DNA of 64,000 bases from Paenibacillus guangzhouensis (GCF_009363075.1 NZ_CP045293.1:3782001-3846000); one strand, 5' to 3'. Shown: positions 1 to 10,329, counted from the stretch's first letter. Notes: generated by a model not told the origin, from the letters alone. Translations and numbers: made by a program.

Positions 1-1583
<1,583 letters not shown>

Positions 1584-1672
1584 TCTTAGTAGGTTAGTCG
1601 TAAAAACGTACAATAGTTTGTAGAGTGCAGTTTGACTGGTAGCTTACAAGCTTCCCTCTACGACATAGCCAA

Positions 1673-1712
1673 CCGCCCTGTCAGCAACATTACGAACAGG
1701 GCGGTTTATTTA
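1673..1712 (+). terminator. Rho-independent terminator of the flavoprotein gene
   Basis: Perfect 9-bp stem CCGCCCTGT (1673-1681) / ACAGGGCGG (1696-1704) with a T-rich tail. It lies between the plus-strand flavoprotein gene and the convergent minus-strand protease gene. Confidence 0.8.
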
Positions 1713-1741
1713 TTCGTGTCACGGTTATTCCCTACTGTGAA

Positions 1742-2527
1742 TTATAAGAGGAAACCGCTGAAAATCATAAGGATATTAATCCATGTATGCCAGATCACGA
1801 CTGGAAAGATACTTTTGGATTTGATCGTAATGCCTCCGAAATATAACCCTCCCAGCGCATAAGCGATGCAAGCACCCCAAGAGAATCCAAGGGAATAATG
1901 CTGTAAGCCAAACCCTGCGCTGGTCACAATTACTGCCCACTTATCACCTAATTGTTCTGAGAACCGACTAAGAAGCATTCCTCGCCAGATGATCTCCTCC
2001 AACACATTTATGATGGAAAAAGCGATCGCGAATAACCAAATCTCTTGCACGTTATTCCATCCGTTTCGAATAACAAATGGCATAAAAACAAAAGAAATCG
2101 CTGCAATTGCGATGAGTAAGAAATTGTTAACTTTTGATTGACGGAAGCCTGACCAAATAAATGGTATACCTATCTTCTCGTTCCAATGCGGTTTCTTCGC
2201 ATACAGCATGAAGGGTAATTTTTGAATAAACGCTATGATAAACAAGGGAATGATTATACAAATCAGTGACAATCTGTTTAGAAGGATATGCCATTCCTGT
2301 GGCTTCAGATCGAGGATCCAACTTGAGTTTAGGAATAGATATAGAGCAAATCCGACACCCAAACCTATCGTTGTCAGTAAGAATGATCGCATTGGCTTGT
2401 AAATGAAGAACAATCCGGTACAACCTCCCCACAAACACATCAATAAGTAGTTTTGCGTTTGAAGGGAGGTAATAAGTGCCCCAACTAATAACAGACAAGC
2501 TAGATTCCTAAGTAATGTGAAATTCAT
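1742..2527 (-). CDS. CPBP-family intramembrane glutamic endopeptidase
   Basis: 261-aa polytopic membrane protein. It carries the CPBP/Abi (Rce1-like) protease signature: EEIIWRG at residues 177-183 (the catalytic Glu pair and Arg), a His in FGLQH (210), and HTWIN at 247-251. Hydrophobic stretches spread over the whole length suggest seven or eight membrane helices. The family includes prenyl-CAAX-type proteases and bacteriocin-immunity or regulated-proteolysis proteins; the substrate here is unknown. The start is supported by a TAAGGAGG ribosome site directly upstream of the ATG at 2527. It is a stand-alone gene, convergent with the upstream flavoprotein gene. Confidence 0.85.
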   Translation of the reverse strand: MNFTLLRNLACLLLVGALITSLQTQNYLLMCLWGGCTGLFFIYKPMRSFLLTTIGLGVGFALYLFLNSSWILDLKPQEWHILLNRLSLICIIIPLFIIAFIQKLPFMLYAKKPHWNEKIGIPFIWSGFRQSKVNNFLLIAIAAISFVFMPFVIRNGWNNVQEIWLFAIAFSIINVLEEIIWRGMLLSRFSEQLGDKWAVIVTSAGFGLQHYSLGFSWGACIAYALGGLYFGGITIKSKSIFPVVIWHTWINILMIFSGFLL

Positions 2528-2633
2528 TTTATCCTCCTTATGGATTAGACAATCGTGGAATTAAGCTGGAGGGTACTCATTTGTCCATATTATCGAGGTC
2601 CTCAATACATATACTGCATTGTTGTGAGAGGAT

Positions 2634-2909
2634 GTGAGAATTGACTTGGATATGAAGAAAATGGGCTTTGCAGATCGCGTAATCTTTATTCTTGGACTAA
2701 CCTTAGCAGGTGTACTGACATTTGTCCTTGTGATCGGGGTCATTGTTGCAGTAATAAAATTTTACATGGACAACAAGGAACGAACAATTCAAGTACAGTC
2801 AGATCCAATGCTAAAGGATGATCCGATGTCACCTTCGGGAAGCATTTCGACGTTATCTGAAGACGAAGAACGGCAAGTCAATGATGAGCTAGAAGGACCA
2901 CCGAATTAG
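2634..2909 (+). CDS. Small single-pass membrane protein, unknown function
   Basis: 91-aa protein starting at GTG 2634 (GAGAGG lies just upstream); an internal ATG at codon 7 is an alternative. One hydrophobic segment, roughly residues 15-42, is followed by a short polar C-terminal region rich in Ser, Asp and Glu, so a type II or Nin/Cout-like membrane miniprotein is plausible. I recognise no family. It is followed after 26 bp by a small paralog gene (2936) in the same direction, and the pair probably forms a two-gene operon ended by the terminator near 3245-3287. Confidence 0.6.
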   Translation: MRIDLDMKKMGFADRVIFILGLTLAGVLTFVLVIGVIVAVIKFYMDNKERTIQVQSDPMLKDDPMSPSGSISTLSEDEERQVNDELEGPPN

Positions 2910-2935
2910 GTGATTTTAGAAAGGAGATGACGCAA

Positions 2936-3214
2936 TTGGCAACGAGAAATCAAGGGATGTCGAAGTTCTTTAGTGATGCGAAGAATGGATTTCTAAATTT
3001 CGCCAATAACTATTCCATAGCGGTGAACAGTGGTGCGAAAGTGTCAGGGATGCAAATTATTGAAGCTATGGAGGGATTGAATCAACCATCCGATATTCCT
3101 GTTGGAAAACTGTTCACAGCCGTTAAAATTGGCGTGCAACATGCCAGTGAACAAATGGTGAATTCAAGTATGGAATTCGTTGAACAAATGAAAAATAATC
3201 AAAAAAGCAAATAG
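2936..3214 (+). CDS. Small helical protein, paralog of the protein at 10411-10623
   Basis: TTG 2936 is preferred because AAAGGAG lies about nine bases upstream, whereas the in-frame ATG at 2927 overlaps that site. The 92-aa product has no signal or membrane segment and looks alpha-helical. From an SGA anchor onward it aligns without gaps to the 70-aa protein encoded at 10411-10623 (shared pattern: G.Q, acidic-A, NQ, D, G-K/R, TA.K.G), so the two are homologs that bracket the aromatic-acid operon. Function unknown; the arrangement suggests a structural or partner protein of that locus. Confidence 0.65.
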   Translation: MATRNQGMSKFFSDAKNGFLNFANNYSIAVNSGAKVSGMQIIEAMEGLNQPSDIPVGKLFTAVKIGVQHASEQMVNSSMEFVEQMKNNQKSK

Positions 3215-3244
3215 GAAATTTTGACTCTCTGTTTCGTGTCTTCT

Positions 3245-3287
3245 CCTCTTGGTTGATGAACTTACGTTATTGACCAGAGGTTTTTTT
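3245..3287 (+). terminator. Terminator of the 2634-3214 gene pair
   Basis: Stem CCTCTTGGT / ACCAGAGG with one bulge, followed by seven T residues (3281-3287), about 30 bp after the stop codon at 3214. Confidence 0.7.
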
Positions 3288-3344
3288 GAGTTGAATTCCG
3301 AATGCATACATAAACTATACGGTCTGGATTGTTGAAAAAATGTA

Positions 3345-3390
3345 GGACCACTTCCTTTTTAACGAAAATAAGGAAGTAGTCCCTTTTTTC
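3345..3390. terminator. Bidirectional terminator between convergent transcription units
   Basis: GGAC-ACTTCCTT / AAGGAAGT-GTCC stem (3345-3382) with one internal mismatch. T tracts follow in both directions (TTTTTT on the plus side at 3384-3389, an A6 run at 3335-3340 serving the minus strand). It ends the minus-strand aromatic operon. Confidence 0.75.
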
Positions 3391-3405
3391 ATTTTCATGT
3401 ATTTA

Positions 3406-3666
3406 TTAATCTTTATTTTTCTTATCTTTTTCTTTTTCCTGTTTCTCAAGCTCTTTTTGTTCTTTTGCTTTCTCTTTTTGTTCTTTTGCTTTCTCTTTTT
3501 CTTCTTCCTTTGCTTTTTTCTTTGCTAATTTCTCAAGCTCCTTCTCTTCTTTCAGTTTCTCTTTTTCTACTCTATTCGCTTGTTTCTCAAGTCGAGCTTG
3601 CTCTTTCGCTTTTTCTTTTTCCTCTTTTTTCCCTAATTTTTGCTCTTTCATTGCCTCTTCACTCAT
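3406..3666 (-). CDS. Lys/Glu-rich highly charged helical protein
   Basis: 86-aa protein made almost entirely of Lys, Glu, Ala, Gln and Leu, with repeats such as EKEKAKEQ and KAKEQKE; it should form a long charged alpha-helix or coiled coil. It is the last gene of the aromatic operon: the ribosome site GGAGGG lies inside the final codons of the preceding chorismate-lyase-like gene, so translation is probably coupled. The same KEKAKE-type segment appears before the basic repeat tail of the 8392-10329 protein, linking the two by composition. Low complexity makes homology assignment unsafe. Confidence 0.6.
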   Translation of the reverse strand: MSEEAMKEQKLGKKEEKEKAKEQARLEKQANRVEKEKLKEEKELEKLAKKKAKEEEKEKAKEQKEKAKEQKELEKQEKEKDKKNKD

Positions 3667-3669
3667 GTT

Positions 3670-4278
3670 TTATCCCTCCATTTTGGAATTAATAGCCTGG
3701 TTTAAACGGTTTCTGACAACTTCTGGATTAAAATATTCAAGCATATGAATCCCTGGCATCAATTGGAAATAAATATCATATATCTTGTAAGGAATTTTAG
3801 CGTGCAGTTTAGGAATACGAAGATTGATCGGCTTTTGGAACAGATCGACAGCCTCTTCTTCGCTCTTGAGCCCAGAGTCAATCACTTTTCTGTAGGATTG
3901 TAAACCCATCGAGCTGATTGATTTACCAATCCCCTCTTGTCTGTGAGCAATTTTCTCAAATAAAGAAGCTGGTACGTACTTTGAATTCACAATTGATATA
4001 TTGTGAGAAACGATAAAATCACTTTTGTCGCTTATCAAAATCGATTCTCTCAGATATAAAGGAGCACCAGAGGACTCCCTTTGATGAACAGCATGTTCTT
4101 CATTCAATTGCTCTTGTCGAATGACCGTTACGCGCATCTTTTCGTTCAACAAGGTTTCTAGCAAATCTGTAGTTCTTCCGTCTGTCACTAATAGCAAATC
4201 GAAAATCAGTTTCTGCAAAAAATCCAATGCATCCCCCGCATGCTGCGAGTCCTTGCCATCAGTATTTCTATCTGTCAT
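3670..4278 (-). CDS. Chorismate pyruvate-lyase-like protein (DUF98/UbiC-fold family)
   Basis: 202-aa soluble protein that I assign to the chorismate lyase-like DUF98 family (the group containing mycobacterial Rv2949c) from its layout: LLVTDGRTTDLLETLLNE near the N-terminus, a VIRQEQL strand, a PLYLRESILIS strand with a conserved Arg, then the IGKSISSMGLQSYRK region. Family members split chorismate into 4-hydroxybenzoate (or a related hydroxybenzoate) and pyruvate. The immediate upstream gene encodes DAHP synthase, the first enzyme toward chorismate, and two acid-activating ligases are in the same operon, which supports an aromatic-acid role. Start is supported by GGAGG before ATG 4278. A non-catalytic UTRA-like relative cannot be excluded. 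Confidence 0.62.
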   Translation of the reverse strand: MTDRNTDGKDSQHAGDALDFLQKLIFDLLLVTDGRTTDLLETLLNEKMRVTVIRQEQLNEEHAVHQRESSGAPLYLRESILISDKSDFIVSHNISIVNSKYVPASLFEKIAHRQEGIGKSISSMGLQSYRKVIDSGLKSEEEAVDLFQKPINLRIPKLHAKIPYKIYDIYFQLMPGIHMLEYFNPEVVRNRLNQAINSKMEG

Positions 4279-4359
4279 ACAGTTTCCTCCATTAGCCGTA
4301 TGTCAACTCGTGTTGATTTATAACCTTTGTACAGCAGCTTCTGTTATGATAACTTGCTG

Positions 4360-5382
4360 TTAACGATACAGACCGGAATCGCGGAGCCCCTGCAAAAATG
4401 TGTTAAATTCGTCAAGATTCAACTGCTGCTTCGCATCAGAAAGTGCAACCTGCGGATTTGGATGCACCTCGACCATGATACCGTCTGCGCCAACCGCAAG
4501 CGCAGCTTTCGCGCAAGGAAGCATAATATCCTTTCGACCCGTAGAATGGGTGACATCTACGAGAACCGGGAGATGAGTCTCTTGTTTCAATATCGGAACA
4601 GCAGAAATATCAAGTGTATTACGTGTCCATTTTTCATAGGTGCGAATTCCACGCTCGATTAACATGACTTGGTTATTACCGCTGGATAGCAGATATTCAG
4701 CCGCATACACGAACTCCTCGAGTGTGGCGGAGAGGCCACGTTTCAGCAGGACAGGCTTTTGGGTTTGGCCAACGGCTTTCAACAGATCGAAGTTATGCAT
4801 GTTGCGGGCACCAATCTGAAAGATGTCAATATAATGAGCTGCCGTGTCGATTTGCAAAGGGCTCATAATTTCACTGATCGTCACCATACCCGTTTCATCA
4901 GCCACTTCCTTCATGATTTTCAACCCTTCTTCGCCAAGGCCTTGAAAATCATACGGTGATGTTCTCGGTTTGAACGCGCCTCCTCGTAAGATGGTAATGC
5001 CGGCATTCCTCATTGCGGTAGCAACCGTTAATAGCTGATCTCTGCTTTCAATTGAGCAGGGTCCAGCGACGGTGACATGCGTAGAACCGCCGATTTCAGC
5101 ATGCTTTACTTGAATAATCGTATCTTCACTCTTCTGCTGGCGGCTAACAAGAAGCTTGCGCTCGGCCGGAGCCTCCTTTTGTACTTTGGGATTCGCAAAA
5201 GTATGGGTAGCAAGCTCATTTAGTAGTTGTTGGTTGCCAACTGGCTCCGCTAGTGAAATGCCCTGTTTGTTCTTTTCTTGAACGATTTCCGTAGCCATTC
5301 GAGCACGTTCGTTCATCAGATCGAGCAATTGTTGGTTAATTCCATCCCATTGCGTAATTAATTGTTGCCATTTGTCGCTCAT
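4360..5382 (-). CDS. aroF: DAHP synthase with degenerate N-terminal chorismate-mutase domain
   Basis: 340 aa starting at ATG 5382 (GAGGG about ten bases upstream; GTG at 5391 sits on that site). The C-terminal 250 residues are a clear AroF/AroA(G)-type 3-deoxy-D-arabino-heptulosonate-7-phosphate synthase: VAGPCSIES, LRGGAFKPRTSPYDFQGLG, IGARNMHNF, LLKRG, RGIRTYEKWTRNTLDISAVP, DVTHSTGR and EVHPNP are all present. It condenses phosphoenolpyruvate and erythrose 4-phosphate. The N-terminal AroQ-like part is short and has lost key mutase residues: the first Arg is Thr, the DPVRE motif is EPVGN, and the last helix is reduced. This suggests no mutase activity and altered feedback, fitting a pathway-dedicated copy. 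Confidence 0.9.
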   Translation of the reverse strand: MSDKWQQLITQWDGINQQLLDLMNERARMATEIVQEKNKQGISLAEPVGNQQLLNELATHTFANPKVQKEAPAERKLLVSRQQKSEDTIIQVKHAEIGGSTHVTVAGPCSIESRDQLLTVATAMRNAGITILRGGAFKPRTSPYDFQGLGEEGLKIMKEVADETGMVTISEIMSPLQIDTAAHYIDIFQIGARNMHNFDLLKAVGQTQKPVLLKRGLSATLEEFVYAAEYLLSSGNNQVMLIERGIRTYEKWTRNTLDISAVPILKQETHLPVLVDVTHSTGRKDIMLPCAKAALAVGADGIMVEVHPNPQVALSDAKQQLNLDEFNTFLQGLRDSGLYR

Positions 5383-5433
5383 GACGGGCACACCCTCTTT
5401 TTCAAAATTAACTGTAGCCTTACCCTCACCAGC

Positions 5434-6675
5434 TTAATCTTTATTTCGCTTCTGGATATATACCGGTTTGGTCGATGGCACGTTATTCAAGAGTCCAACC
5501 CGATCGAGAAGCGTCGCGTCGGTAATGATTTGAATGGTGACAGGCAAATGAAGCTTTTCAGATAATCGAGTTTGGATGTCCTCCTTACTCCATTGTCCAG
5601 CATCGTGCGAATCAAGAAGAACGTGCAAACCATCCTCATGCTCCAATACCTTCCATGCATCTGGGGCAGGTGTCAACGAATAGACTGCTTCTTGGATGTC
5701 ATAAGCATCTAGAATGGTATCACCGATCACGATTCGATCCTTACTTCTGCCGTAATGAACCAACTTGCCCATTGTTCGCCCACAAGCACACATGGAAGGT
5801 TCAACGGAGATAATATCTTCATTAAAGTATCGCAACAGAGGAGAAGCTTGATGAGAGAGCGTTGATATCGCCGCAAACCCTCTCTCTCCTTGAGTTACAG
5901 GACCTGAACCATCTTCATGTAGCACTTCTACGCAAAAATCCTGTTCCACGATATGCATCGTGCCATATTCACACATGGCTGCAATATTCGCGGTTTCAGT
6001 CGAACCATACATATTATAAACAGGTACACCCCACAGCATTTCTATATACTCTTTGCGTTTATCACTCATTAATTCCCCGGCAACACAAATGGCCCGTAGC
6101 GCTGGTAAATCTTTGAACACATCCAAACCGATGAGACGCGCTGCCTCAGCCAGAAGCTCCATCTCGCGTGGAAGTCCTGCTAATACTGTGACTTGTAGGC
6201 GCTTCATTAGATTTAATACTCTCGGGTATGGCGTAACGACCGTACGTCCGCTTGCAGGTACAACCCCAGCTCCTGTGTGCCAGGCAGCTTGTTGCATTAA
6301 GAAGGCGGGTAGCGCCAAGGCATACGGGAATCGAATCAGCACAAGATCATCCGCTGTCAATCGAACGCCACATTCCTGCAGCTGTCTTCCGCCTACTCGC
6401 ATATCTTCTTGCGTGAACCAAGAAGCGGAAGGTTCCCCGGTTGTACCCGTGGATTCGTGGTATTGGGCAATCTCACTTATCTTGACAGCGAGGTGTCCGA
6501 AAGCACCCGCGTTCCGGAGATCTTCTTTTGTTGTCAATGGCAGTGTTTGGATGTGATCCATTCCAATACTATCAATGTTATATTTCGCTAATCGATCCTT
6601 ATATAAAGGGGATTTCGTTAGGCGTACTAAAAAATTTTTGAATTTTCCCTCCTGCTCCCTCTGAATATCGGTCAT
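5434..6675 (-). CDS. Phenylacetate-CoA ligase-like AMP-forming acid ligase (first of two)
   Basis: 413-aa member of the PaaK-type adenylate-forming family. Visible motifs: the ATP/phosphate loop STGTTGEPSASWFT, the YNMYGSTETANIAAM motif, and a C-terminal segment LLRYFNEDIISVEP followed by the Cys cluster CACGRTMG and YGRSKDRIVIGD. Such enzymes activate aryl or arylacetic acids as acyl-adenylates and usually pass them to CoA. Start ATG 6675 has GAGGAGGTG upstream. It is 72 bp downstream of the second ligase and 51 bp upstream of the DAHP synthase, in one operon. Its likely substrate is the hydroxybenzoate predicted from the lyase-like gene, but the sequence does not show this. Confidence 0.82.
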   Translation of the reverse strand: MTDIQREQEGKFKNFLVRLTKSPLYKDRLAKYNIDSIGMDHIQTLPLTTKEDLRNAGAFGHLAVKISEIAQYHESTGTTGEPSASWFTQEDMRVGGRQLQECGVRLTADDLVLIRFPYALALPAFLMQQAAWHTGAGVVPASGRTVVTPYPRVLNLMKRLQVTVLAGLPREMELLAEAARLIGLDVFKDLPALRAICVAGELMSDKRKEYIEMLWGVPVYNMYGSTETANIAAMCEYGTMHIVEQDFCVEVLHEDGSGPVTQGERGFAAISTLSHQASPLLRYFNEDIISVEPSMCACGRTMGKLVHYGRSKDRIVIGDTILDAYDIQEAVYSLTPAPDAWKVLEHEDGLHVLLDSHDAGQWSKEDIQTRLSEKLHLPVTIQIITDATLLDRVGLLNNVPSTKPVYIQKRNKD

Positions 6676-6747
6676 AAGGGCACCTCCTCTCGGTGTTGCA
6701 CGGCGCTTTGGGATGGTTAATGCGAATCCTCCATGCTCCTGGCCAAC

Positions 6748-8091
6748 TTAATTGAATATTCGCGTTGCTTTGCCAAAAGTTCGAGGAATATCATGTTTGA
6801 TCTCCACTTCGCAATCAATCCCGATTCGATCTGCCATATGCTTCTTGATTTTCGTTGCCAATTGCTCATCTGTTAAATCCGTCCGAAACGGTTCCGCTTC
6901 AATCTTTAATGATCCTTGATTCAATTTGAAGTGATACCACATACCCACATCCGGAATTTCCATCAAGAATTGTTCTAATAGGAACGGTGAATAGTCTTCA
7001 TCTCCCAATCGAAGCATGTTCTCCATTCTTCCTCTCAGATGCAGGACGTCCATCGTGATACCACAATCACATTTGGATTTCTGCAAATACCCGATATCTC
7101 CACTGCGGTAACGCACCATTGGCATGGCTTCGCGCAGCAGCGTCGTTACAATGATTTCTCCCGTCTTGCCGTAAGGGAGCTTTTCCATCGTCATTGGATT
7201 AATGATTTCGACTTTTACATGCCCTTCCATCACGTGATAACCTTTGTGCTCACTGCATTCAACCGCAACGACACCGCATTCGGTCGATCCGTAGAAGAAG
7301 GATACTTCGCATCCCCACCATTTTTCCAAACGCTCACGGAATGTATTGGAGCAACCTTCACCTGTAAGCAATATTTTTTTCAATCGTATATCTTCTCCGA
7401 TTTTTATGCCGAACCGCTCGCTTTCTTCAGCCAAAAGTGCCGCATAGGAGGGGGTCGTAGTCAGAACTGTTGCTTGGAACTCCTTCATCAATTCTAATGA
7501 CTTATCGACGGGAGCCATGTAACCGCCTTTGCCAAGTGACAGTACTGCCGTTCCAAAAGCAAATTGATACAACCGCTGAAATCCAAGTCCGGGCAGAGCA
7601 AATTCATAAGGCAAGGCAATGGCCACCACATCAACATCCGTTTCCTTAAACAATTCCAAATATTTCGGCAGTAAATCATAGACATACTGATCAGCTAACG
7701 AGTACGAGGTATAGATAGGTTTTCCCGAAGTACCGCTCGTGAGGTGAACCTGACCGATTTCTTTCGGATCTAAGCATAAGATTTTCTGCTTATCGCCTCG
7801 AATGACGTCTTTATTCAATAGCGGTACATTTGTTAATTGCTCCAGACTTTCAATTTCTGGCACTGTAAAGCCTGCTTCTTCCAGCTCTGAGCGATAATAT
7901 TCATTACGATTCCAAATATGAGTAAGTGTTGCGTTAATCGCTTTTAACTGATAATCTTCAATTCTTTGCCGAGGCAGCTTCTCAATGGTGCTTCCATCCT
8001 CATCCAATTGATTGAAAAAAGCTTTGAATTGTTCTAAATGGGATGTATGTTCGTCCACGGATACCTTCATTTTATGGGTTTGTGCTTTCAT
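6748..8091 (-). CDS. Phenylacetate-CoA ligase-like AMP-forming acid ligase (second; first gene of operon)
   Basis: 447 aa from ATG 8091, chosen because AGGAGG lies seven bases upstream; an upstream extension to 8217 has no support. PaaK family motifs: HLTSGTSGKPIYTSYS (P-loop), FFYGSTECGVVAVECSEHKG, MVRYRSGDIGYLQ, CDCGITMDVLHLRGRMENM. It is only distantly similar to the neighbouring 413-aa ligase, so the two probably act on different acids or in different half-reactions (adenylation versus transfer). It heads the minus-strand operon and is divergent from the 645-aa repeat protein gene. Confidence 0.82.
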   Translation of the reverse strand: MKAQTHKMKVSVDEHTSHLEQFKAFFNQLDEDGSTIEKLPRQRIEDYQLKAINATLTHIWNRNEYYRSELEEAGFTVPEIESLEQLTNVPLLNKDVIRGDKQKILCLDPKEIGQVHLTSGTSGKPIYTSYSLADQYVYDLLPKYLELFKETDVDVVAIALPYEFALPGLGFQRLYQFAFGTAVLSLGKGGYMAPVDKSLELMKEFQATVLTTTPSYAALLAEESERFGIKIGEDIRLKKILLTGEGCSNTFRERLEKWWGCEVSFFYGSTECGVVAVECSEHKGYHVMEGHVKVEIINPMTMEKLPYGKTGEIIVTTLLREAMPMVRYRSGDIGYLQKSKCDCGITMDVLHLRGRMENMLRLGDEDYSPFLLEQFLMEIPDVGMWYHFKLNQGSLKIEAEPFRTDLTDEQLATKIKKHMADRIGIDCEVEIKHDIPRTFGKATRIFN

Positions 8092-8391
8092 AGAAATCCT
8101 CCTAAACATTTTCAGTCCAAACCTCCGGCATGGTAATTCGTCTAGCAATCTCTTATTGATTACTAGTAGTAGATACGCTCCCTCCTCCCTAGTCACCCTA
8201 TTATGAAATGCTAGCAATGTCAGGCTTGACTCGGACAGCCGTATATCTTCTAAAAAGTGATTATCTCATCCAATCATAGTAGTAGAAGTTCACATATCGT
8301 AACGAGTATATAGCCTTCGAAATCATGAGAAATTGGCGTAAAGAAACTCGGTTTTCATAGAATCCCGCAGTAAATTGGAGGTTAGGTAAAA
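8092..8391. other. Divergent intergenic region between ligase operon and repeat-protein gene
   Basis: About 300 bp separating two divergent transcription units, so both promoters must lie here. I found no convincing -35/-10 pair, riboswitch or strong palindrome that I would call with confidence. The only firm sites are the AGGAGG for the ligase (just above 8092) and GGAGG for the repeat protein (8376-8380). Confidence 0.4.
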
Positions 8392-10329
8392 ATGTCAAAC
8401 GAGAGCAATCCTGATAAACAATTCAAGGAAGCAATAAAGCTCCATCAAGATGGGGTTGAAGGAGACAAACAGGCAGCGAGAAGAGCGAATGAGGAGCTTT
8501 TAAAGCTCCGTGAGTCCCAGCCTCATAATGCGCTTATTGAAGCCTATTACGGTAGTACATTAGCCCTCTTATCACGCGATTCCGTTAAGCTTGTTGAGAA
8601 AGAAGAAAAAGCACTAGAGAGTCTGGAGGCATTGAATCAAGCAGTAACATTGGATCCGAACGAAAAAGAAGTTCGCTTTTTACGCGGAAGCGTCTGCCTG
8701 CATCTGCCCGAGTCTTTTTTCTATTCTTCGAAAACAGCGATCGAGGACTTCATGTTCCTCCTTGACCGATATCAACAAGATTCAAATTACCTTACCCAAA
8801 AACAAGTCAGAGAAGTACTTCAAAAGCTGAGTAAAGCCTACCAAAATATCGGAAATCAGGATAAGGCGAATGAAGTCTTACAGCGTCTTGCCTTCACAGA
8901 CTTGAATGAGAGTTCAACATCAAGCGATGATCATACGAACTCATTGACCGAAAATAACCTATATTCCCCGTCTGACCCGTTCAATGACAGACTCACCCTA
9001 GCTATCCAACTTTATATAGATGGCGCAGCTGGGAATGTAACTGCTGTTCAAGAAGCACATCGGTTTTTAGAACAGCTACGTGTCGATTATCCAGATCATC
9101 CTCTTGTTGATGCTTACTATGGCAGCACAATGATATTGATTGCAAGAGATAAAACGAAGGGTTCTGAGAAATTGAAATGGTCAACTAATGGATTAAAAGT
9201 ACTCGACAATGCGGTATCCGCCGATCCACACAACAGTACGATCCGACTGCTTCGCGGCAAGTCCTCTTACAATCTCCCAGAGGAATATTTCCAACGGGCG
9301 AAGACGGTGATTGAAGACTTTACCTTCCTCCTTAATACACAATCTGACACGCTAGACACCGATGAGCAATTACAGCTCATCTATGAACTCGGTGAGGCTT
9401 ACGCTAGGATAGGTCGGAACCAAGACGCTGCTGCGCATTTTAGAAGACTGGAGAATCAAACACAAAATTCGGCATGGCAACAGCTATCCAAGCAAAAACT
9501 GCAAGCGCTAGAAGGAAAACCAGCACTTGAAAGCATACCAAACTACAGTCCCATTTCCATATTAATTGAAGCTACTCGGACTGTAGGCAGCGCCCTCATT
9601 ACCTGGGCAGATGATGAAAAGAAGAAAGAAATAGCCCAACAAAAAGCTGAAGAACGGGCTAAAGAAGAAGCGAAAGAAAAGGCTAAAGAACGTGCGAAAG
9701 AAAAAGCCAAAGAACCGGCGAAGCAAATGACCAATGATCTTGCGAGAGATAAAGCCAAAACACCAGCGAAGGACATGATCAATGATCTTGCGAGAGACAA
9801 AGTCAAAAAAACGGCGAAGCAAATGACCAATGATCTTGCGAGAGATAAAGTCAAAAAAACGGCGAAGGATATGACCAATGATCTTGCGAGAGATAAAGTC
9901 AAAAAACCAGCGAAGGACATGACCAATGATCTTGCGAGAGATAAAGTCAAAAAACCAGCGAAGGATATGACCAATGATCTTGCGAGAGATAAAGTCAAAA
10001 AACCAGCGAAGCAAATGACCAATGATCTTGCGAGAGATAAAGTCAAAAAAACGGCGAAGGATATGACACATGATCTTGCGAGAGATAAAGTCAAAAAAAC
10101 GGCGAAAGATATGACCAATGATCTTGCGAGAGACAAAGTCAAAAAAACGGCGAAGCAAATGACCAATGATCTTGCGAGAGATAAAGTCAAAAAACCAGCG
10201 AAGCAAATGACCAATGATCTTGCGAGAGACAAAGTCAAAAAAACGGCGAAGCAAATGACCAATGATCTTGCGAGAGATAAAGTCAAAAAAACGGCGAAGC
10301 AAATGGCCTTAGAAAAGAAAGTGAAATGA
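8392..10329 (+). CDS. Duplicated TPR-like protein with long basic 16-residue repeat tail
   Basis: 645 aa. Residues about 5-165 and 195-355 are two copies of one helical domain, sharing ALxLxxDGxxG, LIEAYYGSTLALLSRD / LVDAYYGSTMILIARD, ALNQAVTLDPN / VLDNAVSADPH and AIEDFxFLL; the DP-containing helices look TPR-like. A linker rich in Lys/Glu/Ala (KEKAKERAKEKAKE) leads from about residue 444 to the C-terminus, built of about twelve near-identical KVKKTAKQMTNDLARD units. The tail is strongly basic and should form amphipathic helix, suggesting binding to a polyanion, nucleic acid or granule surface (inference). It is followed after 81 bp by a small paralog gene. No signal peptide. Start: GGAGG nine bases upstream of ATG 8392. 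Confidence 0.8.
   Translation: MSNESNPDKQFKEAIKLHQDGVEGDKQAARRANEELLKLRESQPHNALIEAYYGSTLALLSRDSVKLVEKEEKALESLEALNQAVTLDPNEKEVRFLRGSVCLHLPESFFYSSKTAIEDFMFLLDRYQQDSNYLTQKQVREVLQKLSKAYQNIGNQDKANEVLQRLAFTDLNESSTSSDDHTNSLTENNLYSPSDPFNDRLTLAIQLYIDGAAGNVTAVQEAHRFLEQLRVDYPDHPLVDAYYGSTMILIARDKTKGSEKLKWSTNGLKVLDNAVSADPHNSTIRLLRGKSSYNLPEEYFQRAKTVIEDFTFLLNTQSDTLDTDEQLQLIYELGEAYARIGRNQDAAAHFRRLENQTQNSAWQQLSKQKLQALEGKPALESIPNYSPISILIEATRTVGSALITWADDEKKKEIAQQKAEERAKEEAKEKAKERAKEKAKEPAKQMTNDLARDKAKTPAKDMINDLARDKVKKTAKQMTNDLARDKVKKTAKDMTNDLARDKVKKPAKDMTNDLARDKVKKPAKDMTNDLARDKVKKPAKQMTNDLARDKVKKTAKDMTHDLARDKVKKTAKDMTNDLARDKVKKTAKQMTNDLARDKVKKPAKQMTNDLARDKVKKTAKQMTNDLARDKVKKTAKQMALEKKVK
9721..10311 (+). repeat. 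48-bp in-frame tandem repeats encoding 16-aa units
   Basis: About twelve complete and one partial copies of a 48-bp unit encoding KVKK(T/P)AK(Q/D)MTNDLARD. Variation is confined mostly to T/P and Q/D positions and a single N-to-H change, so the array is recent or actively homogenised. Long open frames on the opposite strand here are a by-product of this repetition. Confidence 0.92.

Noticed and set aside
3465-3692. Leu/Phe/Ser-rich membrane-like frame opposite the Lys/Glu-rich gene
   Set aside because: Translation of the complement of Lys/Glu codons always gives Phe/Leu/Ser; the minus-strand gene has the ribosome site and operon context.
8092-8217. N-terminal extension of the second ligase
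   Set aside because: The extension has no family match and a strong AGGAGG precedes the internal ATG at 8091.
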